Below, piece by piece: positions 56,011 through 64,000 of a stretch of DNA of 64,000 nucleotides (position 1 is the stretch's first letter; every line of letters begins with the position of its first letter). The notes beneath the pieces were generated by a model. It had not been told where the DNA came from, searched no databases, and saw only the letters and a list, made by a program, of their open reading frames with translations. The stretch is from Microbacter sp. GSS18 (lineage in GTDB: Bacteria > Actinomycetota > Actinomycetes > Actinomycetales > Microbacteriaceae): contig CP119753.1 in assembly GCA_029319145.1 (NCBI GenBank), positions 2,418,001-2,482,000 of the forward strand, written 5' to 3'. The translations under genes were made by a program, and so were the position numbers.

Positions 56011-58317
56011 TCACTCCTGCGGGGCGTTGCCCATCGCGATCAGCTCGTCGATCATCTCCGGGGTGATGCCGGCGCCGTCGGGGCTCATGCCCGACATCAT
56101 GCCGAGACGGCCGATCGGGAACGAACCCATCATCTCGCTGAAGTCCACGCCCTCGGGCATGATGTTGCCCGCACCGCTCTCGGCCATGCCGCTCATCATC
56201 GCGGTCATCGCCTGCTGCACGACAGGTCCGGCCACGGGGTGGGCGAACACCTCGGCGAGCGACGAGTTGCGGGTCAGCGGCAGGGCGACGGCGTCACCGG
56301 CGACCTCGACGGCCGCGCTCGCGCGCACGTCGCGGCTCGACGCGGCGACATCGACGGTGTAGGTGCCACCCTCGACCACCCAGGAATCGGTGCGGATGTC
56401 CCAGTAGGCCAGATCCTTGCGACGGACCACCAGCGCGATCTCGCGGCTCTCACCGGCGTCGAGCGCGACCGACGCGAACGTCTTCAGCTCGCGCTCGGGC
56501 CGCTGGACGTCGCTCACCGGGAGTGACGTGTAGACCTGCACGACCTCGCGGCCGGCGCGCTCACCGGTGTTGGTGACGGTGACGCGCACCTCGAGGTCAC
56601 CGGACACTGCGACCTCGACGGCGACATCCGAGTACGCGAAGGTCGTGTACGACAGGCCGTGACCGAACGGGAAGGCGACGTCCATGCGGCGCGCGTCGTA
56701 CCAGCGGTAGCCGACGAACAGCCCCTCGCTGTAGCGCACGTGCGAGAACTCCCCGGGGAAGTCGAGGTAGGCGGGGGTGTCCTCCAGTCGCAGGGGGATC
56801 GTCTCGGTGAGCTTGCCCGACGGGCTGACGTCGCCGAACAGCACGTCGGCGGTCGCGCCGCCGCCGGCCTGCCCGAGCAGCCAGCCCTCGAGGATCGCAG
56901 GCACGCGGTCGGCGAACGGCAGCGCCACGACGCCGCCGTTCGAGAGCACGACGACCGTGCGGGGGTTCGCCGCGAGGACGGCGTCGAGCAGCTCGAGCTG
57001 CTCTGCCGGCAGGTCGATGTCGGTGCGGTCGTAGCCTTCGGACTCGAGGCGCGCGGGAAGGCCCAGGAACACCACGGCGACCTCGGCGGCCGCGGCCGCG
57101 GCGACGGCCTCGTCCCGCCACGCGGCCAGCTCGTCCTGCGTGGGCGCCTGCGGCGACAGTGAGAAGCCCTTCGCGTACGTCACGTCGCCGTCGGCAAGAG
57201 CGCGGATCTCGTCGAGCGCCGCGTCCAGGCGCGTCGGGTTGATCATCGACGAGCCGGCGCCCTGGTAGCGCGGCTTCTCGGCGAACTCGCCGATCACCGC
57301 GAGCCGCGTGCTCGTGGCCAGCGGCAGGAGGTCACCGGCGTTCTTCAGCAGAACGATCGACCGGACCGCGGCCTCGCGGGCGAGCGCATGGTGGGCGTCC
57401 ACGTCGAGCGGACCCTCGACCGCACCCGCCCCTTCGGTCGCCTTGCGCACGAGGTCGAGCACGCGCCCGGCGGCGACGTCGACGACGGACTCGTCGAGCG
57501 AGCCCTCGCGGACCGCGGCGACGATCTGCGCGTCGGTGACGCCGTTCGACGACGGCATCTCGAGGTCCAGCCCGGCAGCGACGCCCGCGACCCGCTCGTT
57601 GACGGCGCCCCAGTCCGAGACCACGAGACCCTCGAAGCCCCACTCGTCTCGCAGCACCTTCGTGAGCAGCCATGGGTCCTCCGAGGCGTAGACGCCGTTG
57701 ATGCGGTTGTACGAGCACATGACCGTCCACGGCTGGGCGTCCTCGACGACGCGCTGGAACCCGCGCAGGTAGATCTCGCGCAGCGGACGCTCGTCGATGT
57801 CGGAGCTGGCGCGCATGCGGTCGTGCTCCTGGTTGTTGGCGGCGAAGTGCTTGAGCGACGTGCCGACGCCCTTCGACTGGATGCCCTTCACGAGCGCGGC
57901 GCCGATGACGCCCGACACGATGGGGTCCTCCGAGAGGTACTCGAAGTTGCGACCGCACAGCGGCGAGCGCTTGATGTTGATGCCCGGGCCCAGCAGGACG
58001 CCGACGTTCTCGATCGCGGTCTCGGTGCCGAGCGCCTCACCGACGCGCTCGACGAGCTCGACGTCCCACGACGATCCGAGGCCGACAGCCGGCGGGAAGC
58101 AGGTGGCGGGAACGCTGTCGGCGAGGCCGAGGTGATCGCTCGATCCCGCCTGCTTGCGCAGTCCGTGCGGGCCGTCCGTGACCATGATGGCCGGGATGCC
58201 GACCCGCTCGATCGGCTTGGTGTACCAGAAGCTCGCTCCGCTGGTGAGGGACGCCTTCTCCTCGAGCGTGAGATCGGCGGTGGTCGCCGGGGAGGCGATC
58301 AGAGTGGTGTCGGTCAT
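56011..58317 (-). CDS. GH3 family beta-glycosidase
   Basis: 768-residue cytoplasmic glycosidase, probably a beta-glucosidase or beta-xylosidase. The (beta/alpha)8 domain starts with GIPAIMVTDGPHGLRKQ near residue 40; the nucleophile aspartate lies in VVSDWGAV near residue 232. The second domain and an FN3-like C-terminal domain follow. After that an extension of about 80 residues, Met/Gly-rich with a QQAMTAMMSGM segment, ends the protein. ATG 58317 is used; an ATG 13 codons upstream is in frame but lies in the AT-rich promoter region. It is divergent from a TetR gene that likely regulates it. Confidence 0.88.
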   Translation of the reverse strand: MTDTTLIASPATTADLTLEEKASLTSGASFWYTKPIERVGIPAIMVTDGPHGLRKQAGSSDHLGLADSVPATCFPPAVGLGSSWDVELVERVGEALGTETAIENVGVLLGPGINIKRSPLCGRNFEYLSEDPIVSGVIGAALVKGIQSKGVGTSLKHFAANNQEHDRMRASSDIDERPLREIYLRGFQRVVEDAQPWTVMCSYNRINGVYASEDPWLLTKVLRDEWGFEGLVVSDWGAVNERVAGVAAGLDLEMPSSNGVTDAQIVAAVREGSLDESVVDVAAGRVLDLVRKATEGAGAVEGPLDVDAHHALAREAAVRSIVLLKNAGDLLPLATSTRLAVIGEFAEKPRYQGAGSSMINPTRLDAALDEIRALADGDVTYAKGFSLSPQAPTQDELAAWRDEAVAAAAAAEVAVVFLGLPARLESEGYDRTDIDLPAEQLELLDAVLAANPRTVVVLSNGGVVALPFADRVPAILEGWLLGQAGGGATADVLFGDVSPSGKLTETIPLRLEDTPAYLDFPGEFSHVRYSEGLFVGYRWYDARRMDVAFPFGHGLSYTTFAYSDVAVEVAVSGDLEVRVTVTNTGERAGREVVQVYTSLPVSDVQRPERELKTFASVALDAGESREIALVVRRKDLAYWDIRTDSWVVEGGTYTVDVAASSRDVRASAAVEVAGDAVALPLTRNSSLAEVFAHPVAGPVVQQAMTAMMSGMAESGAGNIMPEGVDFSEMMGSFPIGRLGMMSGMSPDGAGITPEMIDELIAMGNAPQE

Positions 58318-58413
58318 CGTCGAATCCGTTCCGTTCTGCCGCGATCTGCGCGACAAGAAAACCTTATGTCATTTGGTTTTCAAAAATCAAGCATTATTCG
58401 GTTTACTGGTGGC
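58318..58413. promoter_or_regulatory. AT-rich divergent promoter region with inverted repeat
   Basis: The 96 bases between the GH3 and TetR starts are much richer in A and T than their surroundings. TTGGTTTTCAAAAATCAA is an imperfect inverted repeat and a candidate operator for the adjacent TetR regulator. Confidence 0.5.
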
Positions 58414-59037
58414 ATGGCACAGCGGGGTTCCTACGCAAAGGGAGTGGCGAAGCGCGAGGAGATCCTCGAGCGCTCACTCGAGGTCATCGCGCGCGAGGGC
58501 TATCGCGGCGCGTCCGTGAAGGAGCTCGCGGACGCGGTCGGGTTGAGCCAGGCGGGGCTCCTCCACTACTTCGACAGCAAGGAGGAGCTGTTCACCGAGG
58601 TGCTGCGCAAGAGGGATGAACAGGACTCCCGCAGCTTCGGCTCGGATCGCCCGGAAGACCCGACGGCGCTGCGCGACGGCTTCGTGGCCGTGATCCGGCA
58701 CAACGCCGACGTCCCCGGTCTGGTGCAGCTCTACTCCCGGCTGGCCGTGGACGCCGCGGATCCCACCCACCCCGCGCACCGCTATTTCCTCCAGCGCAGC
58801 GACGGCCTGCGCACCGGCTTCGCCGAGGCGCTTGCGGCGATGCAGCGCGAGGGACGTCTGACGTCCGCCGTCGAGCCCGACACGCTCGCCCGCATCATCG
58901 TCGCCGTCGCCGATGGGCTCCAGCTGCAGTGGATGCAGGACTCCACGATCGACATGGCCGCGCACATCGAGGCCCTCTTCCAGGCCCTGGACCCCACTGC
59001 CACGACGTCGCCCGCCGACGCGGAGGCCGCACGATGA
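58414..59037 (+). CDS. TetR family transcriptional regulator
   Basis: 207-residue regulator with HTH VKELADAVGLSQAGLLHYFD (about residues 35-54) and a ligand domain. An in-frame ATG upstream would add residues from the AT-rich promoter region and is less likely. It is divergent from the GH3 gene and overlaps the carboxylesterase start (ATGA). This layout is common for regulators of glycosidase-esterase pairs in actinobacteria, so a plant glycoside inducer is plausible but inferred. Confidence 0.87.
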   Translation: MAQRGSYAKGVAKREEILERSLEVIAREGYRGASVKELADAVGLSQAGLLHYFDSKEELFTEVLRKRDEQDSRSFGSDRPEDPTALRDGFVAVIRHNADVPGLVQLYSRLAVDAADPTHPAHRYFLQRSDGLRTGFAEALAAMQREGRLTSAVEPDTLARIIVAVADGLQLQWMQDSTIDMAAHIEALFQALDPTATTSPADAEAAR

Positions 59038-60521
59038 GCGCCGCGACGACCTCCGGCGTCGACGTCCGGATCGCGCCGGGCATCGTTCGAGGGTCCTGGC
59101 GCGGCGAGGCGGGGACGCCCGGCGCATCCGCCGCCTTCCTCGGCATCCCCTTCGCGCTGCCTCCGGTCGGCGACCTCCGCTTCGCCGCGCCCGCCCCCGT
59201 GCCCGCGTGGGACGGCGTGCGCGATGCCACCGCGTTCGGCGCCACCCCCCAGCGCGGCGACACGGGGATCACGCTCATCCCCGAGCCGAGCGTGCCGGGC
59301 GAGAGCACGCTGAATCTGAACGTCTTCACGCCGCGGCCCGACGAGACCGCGCCGGCCATGCCCGTCCTGGTGTACATCCACGGCGGCGGCTTCGTCTCGG
59401 GATCGCCCGCGAGCCCCTGGTACGACGGCGCTTCGTTCGCCCGGGACGGGGTCGTGACCGTCACCGTGTCGTACCGGCTGGGATTCGACGGCTTCGGAGA
59501 CATCCCCGGGGCTCCCGGCAACCGAGGCGTGCGCGACTGGCTCGCCGCGCTCGAATGGGTCCAGGAGAACATCCACGCCTTCGGCGGCGACCCCGGCCGC
59601 GTCACGATCGCCGGGCAGTCCGCCGGCGGCGGCGCCGTCCTGACGCTTCTGGGCATGCCCGCGGCACAGCACCTGTTCCACGCCGCGTGGTCGATGTCGG
59701 GGCCGCTGCGCGACATCCCGCTCGAGCGGGCGCAGGCGCTGTCGGTGGAGATGGCGCGGCTGGCGGGCGTTCCCGCCACCCGCGCCGGCTTCGCCACGCT
59801 CTCCGAAGAGCGCGTGAGCGAACTGCAGCGGCAGGTCGCGGCGCCGGCGTCCACGAGCGCCCTCGGCCCGATCGTCTCGATGATCGAAGATGGCCTCGCG
59901 TGGGGCCCCATGATCGACGGCGACCTGATCCCGCGCCCGACGATCGCGTCGATCCGCGACGGGGTCGGCGCCGACAAGCCGCTCGTGCTGGGCGCGACCG
60001 ACGACGAGTTCACGATGGTGACCGATGCCATGACCGGCGACATCGATCTCGCTGCGGCACTCCGTCTGCGCCTGAAGGACGGGCTCTCACTCGAGCGATA
60101 CCTCGAGGACAATCGCGCGCAGCAGGCGAAGGGCGACGCCGCGATGCTCGGCCGCTTCGTCAGTGATGCCGTGTTCCGGTCGGCGGTGGTGCGCGTCGCG
60201 CGGGCGCGAGCGGGCGCCCCCACGTGGGTCTACCGCTTCACCTGGCCGTCGCCGACGTTCCGCTGGGCGCTGCACTGCATCGACGTGCCCTTCTGGTTCG
60301 ACTGCCTCACGGCGCCGGGCGTTCCGGCCATCGCCGGCGATGCGCCGCCGCCGGCCCTCGCGGATGCGGTCCACGGCAGCGCGGTCGCGCTCATCGGGCA
60401 CGGCGATCCCGGCTGGCTGCCGTGGTCTCAGGAGCCGGGCGCCACGCGCATGTTCGATGCCGACGCGGCGACCGGCGACATCCGCCTCGACGGCTACGCC
60501 TCGGTGGAAGCCCTCGTCTAG
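59034..60521 (+). CDS. Type B carboxylesterase
   Basis: 495-residue alpha/beta hydrolase of the carboxylesterase type B family. Oxyanion hole YIHGGGFVSGSP lies near residue 118, the nucleophile serine in AGQSAGGGAV near residue 199, an acidic residue in GATDDEFTM near residue 322 and a histidine late in ALIGHGDPGW. No signal peptide. The ATG overlaps the TetR stop, so expression is coupled. The stop codon shares CTAG with the convergent gene. It may remove acyl groups from plant glycosides handled by the GH3 enzyme. Confidence 0.88.
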   Translation: MSAATTSGVDVRIAPGIVRGSWRGEAGTPGASAAFLGIPFALPPVGDLRFAAPAPVPAWDGVRDATAFGATPQRGDTGITLIPEPSVPGESTLNLNVFTPRPDETAPAMPVLVYIHGGGFVSGSPASPWYDGASFARDGVVTVTVSYRLGFDGFGDIPGAPGNRGVRDWLAALEWVQENIHAFGGDPGRVTIAGQSAGGGAVLTLLGMPAAQHLFHAAWSMSGPLRDIPLERAQALSVEMARLAGVPATRAGFATLSEERVSELQRQVAAPASTSALGPIVSMIEDGLAWGPMIDGDLIPRPTIASIRDGVGADKPLVLGATDDEFTMVTDAMTGDIDLAAALRLRLKDGLSLERYLEDNRAQQAKGDAAMLGRFVSDAVFRSAVVRVARARAGAPTWVYRFTWPSPTFRWALHCIDVPFWFDCLTAPGVPAIAGDAPPPALADAVHGSAVALIGHGDPGWLPWSQEPGATRMFDADAATGDIRLDGYASVEALV

Positions 60522-61513
60522 CCCGCTGAGCGCATCGCGGGGATGACGTCGCGCTCGAACAGGTCGACGCCCGACCGGTCGTACGCGTGCTCGGGGAAGT
60601 AGTGGATGGCGTAGGCGAGCCCGCGCGCACGCAGGTCGTCGAGGCGCTCCGAGACCTGCTCGATCGTGCCGACGAGGGCCCGGCGCGAGCGGTACTCGGC
60701 CATGTAGGCCTCGGTCTTCTCGCCGAGGTAGGGGGCGATGCGCGCCTCGATCCGGTCCAGGCGCTCCTCGACCTCGCCCTCGGTCTCGCCGACGACGGTG
60801 TTGAAGTTCGCCGACATGACGACCTCGCCCGGGTCGCGCCCGATCGCGGCGCAGTGGTCCTCGAAGATCGCCCGCTTGCGACTGAACTCCTCGGGGCTGC
60901 TCGACCAGTTGGTGTAGTCGGCGTACTTCGCGGCGATCTTCAGCGTCACCTTCTCGCCGCCGCCCGCGATCCACACCGGAATGCCACCCTCCTGGATCGG
61001 CAGCGGGCGCACGATCGCGCCGTCGACCTGATAGTGCTTGCCGTCGAGTGTGGCGGTGCCGGTCGACCACGCCTGCCGCATGATGTCCACGCCCTCGTCC
61101 AGCGCCCCGAGCCGGTCTCCGATCGCGGGGAAGCCGTAGCCGTACGCACGCCATTCGTGCTCGTACCAGCCGCCGCCGATGCCCATCTCGACCCGGCCGC
61201 CCGACACCATGTCGACGGTGGCGGCGACCTTCGCCAGGTACGCCGGGTTGCGGTAGCCCATGCACGTGCACATCTGACCGAGGCGGATGCGATCGGTCGC
61301 TGCGGCGAAGGCCGCCATGAGGGTCCACGCCTCGTGCGTCGCCTCTTCGGAGGGAACGGGCACGGTGTGGAAGTGGTCGTAGACCCACAGGGACTCCCAG
61401 GGGCCCTGATCGGCGTGCTGGGCGAGCGTGCCCATGACCCTCCAGTGGTCGGCCGTGTCGATGCCGACCAGGTCGTGGCGCCAGCCCTGCGGGATGAAGA
61501 TTCCGAATCGCAT
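60518..61513 (-). CDS. LLM-class flavin-dependent oxidoreductase
   Basis: 331-residue luciferase-like monooxygenase family protein, probably F420- or FMN-dependent. The opening FGIFIPQGW, the LWVYDHFHT block near residue 41 and MGIGGGWYEHEWRAYG near residue 110 are typical of F420-using members. Such enzymes reduce or oxidise small ketones, quinones or xenobiotics. No neighbour indicates the substrate. It ends on the CTAG shared with the carboxylesterase gene. Confidence 0.85.
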   Translation of the reverse strand: MRFGIFIPQGWRHDLVGIDTADHWRVMGTLAQHADQGPWESLWVYDHFHTVPVPSEEATHEAWTLMAAFAAATDRIRLGQMCTCMGYRNPAYLAKVAATVDMVSGGRVEMGIGGGWYEHEWRAYGYGFPAIGDRLGALDEGVDIMRQAWSTGTATLDGKHYQVDGAIVRPLPIQEGGIPVWIAGGGEKVTLKIAAKYADYTNWSSSPEEFSRKRAIFEDHCAAIGRDPGEVVMSANFNTVVGETEGEVEERLDRIEARIAPYLGEKTEAYMAEYRSRRALVGTIEQVSERLDDLRARGLAYAIHYFPEHAYDRSGVDLFERDVIPAMRSAG

Positions 61514-61579
61514 ACGGCCAGCCTAGGAGCGCTCCCACTTCCGCCGCCAGGGCGTGAATGCTTCGGCGACGCCTTCCGG

Positions 61580-62479
61580 CTACGGCGACGCGCGGTCGGT
61601 GACGCGGGCGTGCGGCATCCGCGCCCGCATCACGTCGATGGCGGCCGGGTTGTCGTCGACCAGCACGGCGTCACGTCCGAGCGCGGACGCGACAGCCCCG
61701 GTCGTGCCGCTGCCGGCGAAAAGGTCCAGCACACGGTCGCCCGGACGGCTCGATGCCTGCACGATCCGCCTCAGGATCCCTTCGGGCTTCTGGGTCGGAT
61801 AACCGGTCTTCTCCCGACCGGTCGTGGGGACGATCGTGTGCCACCACACGTCGGTGGGGAGCTTGCCGCGCTCGGCCTTCTCGGGGGTGACGAGCCCGGG
61901 CGCCATGTAGGGCTCGCGATCGACGGCTTCGGAGTCGAACCAGTACCGGTCCGGGTTCTTGACGTAGACGAGGATCGTGTCGTGCTTGGTCGGCCACCGC
62001 CTGCGCGTCTTCGCGCCGAAGTCGTACGCCCAGATCAGCTCGTTGAGGAACCGCTCTCTCCCGAAGAGCGCATCCATCAGCACCTTCGCGTAGTGCGCCT
62101 CGCGGTAGTCGAGGTGGAGGTAGAGCGTGCCGTCCTCGGCCAGCAGACGCCAGGCCTCGGCGAGACGCGGCTCGAGGAACCCCCAGTAGTCGTCGAACCG
62201 GTCGTCGTAGGCGCGCATGTCGCCGCGCAGCCGCTCGTATTCGCGTCCGTGGAACCCCCTGCGCACGATGCCCGGCTTCTCGCCCGCGGGGCGCGCGGTC
62301 TCCACGACGCGTTCACGCGGTCGACCGGTGTTGAACGGCGGGTCCAGGTAGACGAGCGTGAACGATCCGTCGTCGAAGGAGCGGGCGATCTCGAGGTTGT
62401 CGCCCTCGTGGATCTCGACGGACACGGACGCGTCGCTCGCCGATTCGAGACCCGCTGGATTCGCCGCTGGGCCGCTCAT
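61580..62479 (-). CDS. Orphan site-specific DNA methyltransferase (beta class, N6-adenine or N4-cytosine)
   Basis: 299-residue methyltransferase. The catalytic DPPFN motif is at residues 46-50 and the AdoMet-binding motif VLDLFAGSGTTG near residue 249, the order of beta-class enzymes such as CcrM-like or HinfI-type proteins. The target domain between them includes TKHDTILVYVKNPDRYWF. No restriction gene or specificity subunit is adjacent, so it appears to be an orphan methylase with a possible regulatory role. The recognition site cannot be predicted here. Confidence 0.85.
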   Translation of the reverse strand: MSGPAANPAGLESASDASVSVEIHEGDNLEIARSFDDGSFTLVYLDPPFNTGRPRERVVETARPAGEKPGIVRRGFHGREYERLRGDMRAYDDRFDDYWGFLEPRLAEAWRLLAEDGTLYLHLDYREAHYAKVLMDALFGRERFLNELIWAYDFGAKTRRRWPTKHDTILVYVKNPDRYWFDSEAVDREPYMAPGLVTPEKAERGKLPTDVWWHTIVPTTGREKTGYPTQKPEGILRRIVQASSRPGDRVLDLFAGSGTTGAVASALGRDAVLVDDNPAAIDVMRARMPHARVTDRASP

Positions 62480-62551
62480 CCCTCTACAACACCAGATCCG
62501 CCCGCGCCCGGGCCGGATTGGTCGTTCCCGGGCGCATCGTGTCGCGTCGCA

Positions 62552-64000
62552 TCAGCTCGAGGAGCGGATCCCCTCGACATACTTCTGCACCATCTCGAAC
62601 AGCTCCTCGTCGTACGGTCCCCATTCGGGTCGGGGGGTGCCGGGGCCGACGTAGGGCTCGTCCCGGTAGTGCTTCTGGTACTCGGCGAGCTTGACCTCCA
62701 GCTGCGCCTTGACGTCGGCGTACGCCGGGTCGTCCGCGACGTTGCGCACCTCGGTGGGGTCGGTGTTCAGGTCGTAGAGCTCCCATTCCGGCTCGAACAC
62801 CTGGTCCGATGCGCCCGGCACGCCGAGCCCGGCACCGTAGTAGTAGATCAGCTTGTGATCCTTCGTGCGGATGCCGTAGTGCGCGGGCGCGGCATGGATC
62901 GGGTCGTCGTGCTCCCAGTAGCGGTAGTACGCCGCATCCGGCCAGTCCTCGACCTCCTCGCCGCGCAGCAGCGGACGGAACGACCGGCCCTGCGAAGTCG
63001 GAAGCGCCTGGTCGGGATCCAGCCCGGCGATGTCGAGGAACGTCGCGGCGAAGTCGGTGTTGGTGATGATGGCCTCGCAGCGGGTGCCGGCGGCGATCTC
63101 GGCGGGCCACTTCATCAGCATCGGCATCTGCAGGGACTGGTCGAACATCAGCCGCTTGTCGAACCATCCGTGGTCGCCGAGGAAGAAGCCCTGGTCGGAG
63201 GTGTAGACCACGAGGGTGTTCTCGGCGAGGCCGTTCTCCTCGAGGTGGTCCAGCAGCCGGCCGACGTTGTCGTCGATGGACTGGATGCACTGCAGGTAGT
63301 CGCGCATGTAGATCTGGTACTTCCAGCTCATGCGCGCCGCGCGGTTCTCCTCGCCGCGGAGGTGCTCGGGGACCTCCTGCTTGAGGTCGTCCGCGCCCAT
63401 GTCGTCGGCGATCGTCATGTGGACTCCGCGCACCGCCTTGCTGCGGGTCTCGTAGTCGTCGAAGAACGTCTCGGGCTCGGGGATGGCGCCGTCCGCGTAC
63501 AGGTGCTTGTGCTTCTCGTCGGGGATCCACGGTCGGTGCGGCGCCTTGTGATGCACCATCATCGCGAACGGCTGATCCGCATCGAGCGAGTCGATCCAAT
63601 CCAGCGACAGGTCGGTGACGATGTCGGTGGCGTAGCCCGGAACCTTCGCCGACCCGCTCTCGTCGATCATCTCGGGGTCGACGTAGTCGCCCTGCCCCGG
63701 GAAGATCTTCCAGGCGTCGAACCCGCGCGGAAGCGACTGCCCGTGCTCGCCGAGATGCCACTTGCCGAACATGGCCGTCTTGTAGCCGTCGCTCTGGAGC
63801 ACATCGATGAACGTCGGGACCCGGTAGTCCATCTCGGTCCAGATCGAGGAGACGCCGTTGACGTGCGAGTACGTGCCGGTGAGGATCGTCGCGCGCGACG
63901 GCGAGCAGATCGAGTTCGTGCAGTACACGGCGTCCAGGCGCATGCCCTCCGCCGCGATGCGGTCGAGGTGCGGCGTCTGATTGACGCGGCTGCCGTACGC
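62552..64000 (-). CDS. Sulfatase, N-terminus beyond the window edge
   Basis: Partial gene; 482 codons are visible and the frame stays open to the window end. The formylglycine site CSPSRATILTG is intact, with TSDQGFFLGDHGWFDKR and HKAPHRPWIP as further active-site segments. Type I sulfatases hydrolyse sulfate esters of carbohydrates or other compounds after cysteine is converted to formylglycine. The first metal-binding aspartates and any signal peptide lie beyond position 64000. The substrate is unknown. Confidence 0.88.
   Translation of the reverse strand, partial: AYGSRVNQTPHLDRIAAEGMRLDAVYCTNSICSPSRATILTGTYSHVNGVSSIWTEMDYRVPTFIDVLQSDGYKTAMFGKWHLGEHGQSLPRGFDAWKIFPGQGDYVDPEMIDESGSAKVPGYATDIVTDLSLDWIDSLDADQPFAMMVHHKAPHRPWIPDEKHKHLYADGAIPEPETFFDDYETRSKAVRGVHMTIADDMGADDLKQEVPEHLRGEENRAARMSWKYQIYMRDYLQCIQSIDDNVGRLLDHLEENGLAENTLVVYTSDQGFFLGDHGWFDKRLMFDQSLQMPMLMKWPAEIAAGTRCEAIITNTDFAATFLDIAGLDPDQALPTSQGRSFRPLLRGEEVEDWPDAAYYRYWEHDDPIHAAPAHYGIRTKDHKLIYYYGAGLGVPGASDQVFEPEWELYDLNTDPTEVRNVADDPAYADVKAQLEVKLAEYQKHYRDEPYVGPGTPRPEWGPYDEELFEMVQKYVEGIRSSS

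Noticed and set aside
61580..62479. A restriction-modification system around the methyltransferase
   Set aside because: Neighbours are an LLM oxidoreductase and a sulfatase; no endonuclease motif found.

Overview
The window is a very GC-rich actinobacterial chromosome segment. Many genes start with GTG, several transcripts look leaderless (a -10 hexamer about 7 bases before the start codon), and protein style and codon use resemble Microbacteriaceae such as Microbacterium. That placement is inferred from the sequence only. No rRNA, tRNA, CRISPR array, phage gene or transposase was seen.

Positions 1-33,300 read as a plant-polysaccharide locus aimed at rhamnogalacturonan-I and its side chains. 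It holds a Gfo/Idh/MocA-PmoA-cupin operon (84-2843) and a 2112-residue secreted enzyme joining a CE12-type acetylesterase to a PL11 rhamnogalacturonan lyase (3039-9377, minus). Next come a LacI regulator, a cytoplasmic CE12 esterase, an ABC half-transporter with a second Gfo oxidoreductase and a GH43-like protein, and a sugar ABC importer (two paralogous binding proteins, one permease pair, a YesL-like protein). GH42 beta-galactosidase, GH51 arabinofuranosidase, a large Tat-exported protein of unknown function, another LacI regulator and a secreted GH78 rhamnosidase complete it.

Positions 33,800-47,400 hold sugar-acid catabolism. One operon encodes Gfo oxidoreductase, a DUF993 protein and a sugar isomerase-like protein, with two micro-ORFs built on a palindromic repeat between the last two. 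Two adjacent LacI regulators follow. A second operon (40087-45902) fits oxidative uronate breakdown: Gfo oxidoreductase, uronate dehydrogenase-like protein, KdgD, an enolase-superfamily dehydratase or cycloisomerase, and a ketoglutarate-semialdehyde dehydrogenase. A glycerate kinase ends this part.

Positions 47,800-52,250 hold the Leloir galactose genes: galE and a GalR-like LacI gene on the minus strand, divergent from galT-galK. Galactose released by GH42 would enter here, arabinose by GH51, rhamnose by GH78 and galacturonate by the uronate operon.

Positions 52,300-64,000 are less specialised: an alpha/beta hydrolase, a YdcF-like protein, a TetR-ABC exporter operon with a perfect operator palindrome, a GH3 glycosidase divergent from a TetR-carboxylesterase operon, an LLM-type oxidoreductase, an orphan DNA methyltransferase and a sulfatase cut by the window edge.

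Carbohydrate genes are linked by LacI-type operators related to GGAAAGCGCTTTCC or GAAACGTTTC in front of many transcription units. Repeats cluster between operons: four copies of a long palindrome, a degenerate heptamer array, an 80-bp tandem duplication and two GC-rich tandem arrays.
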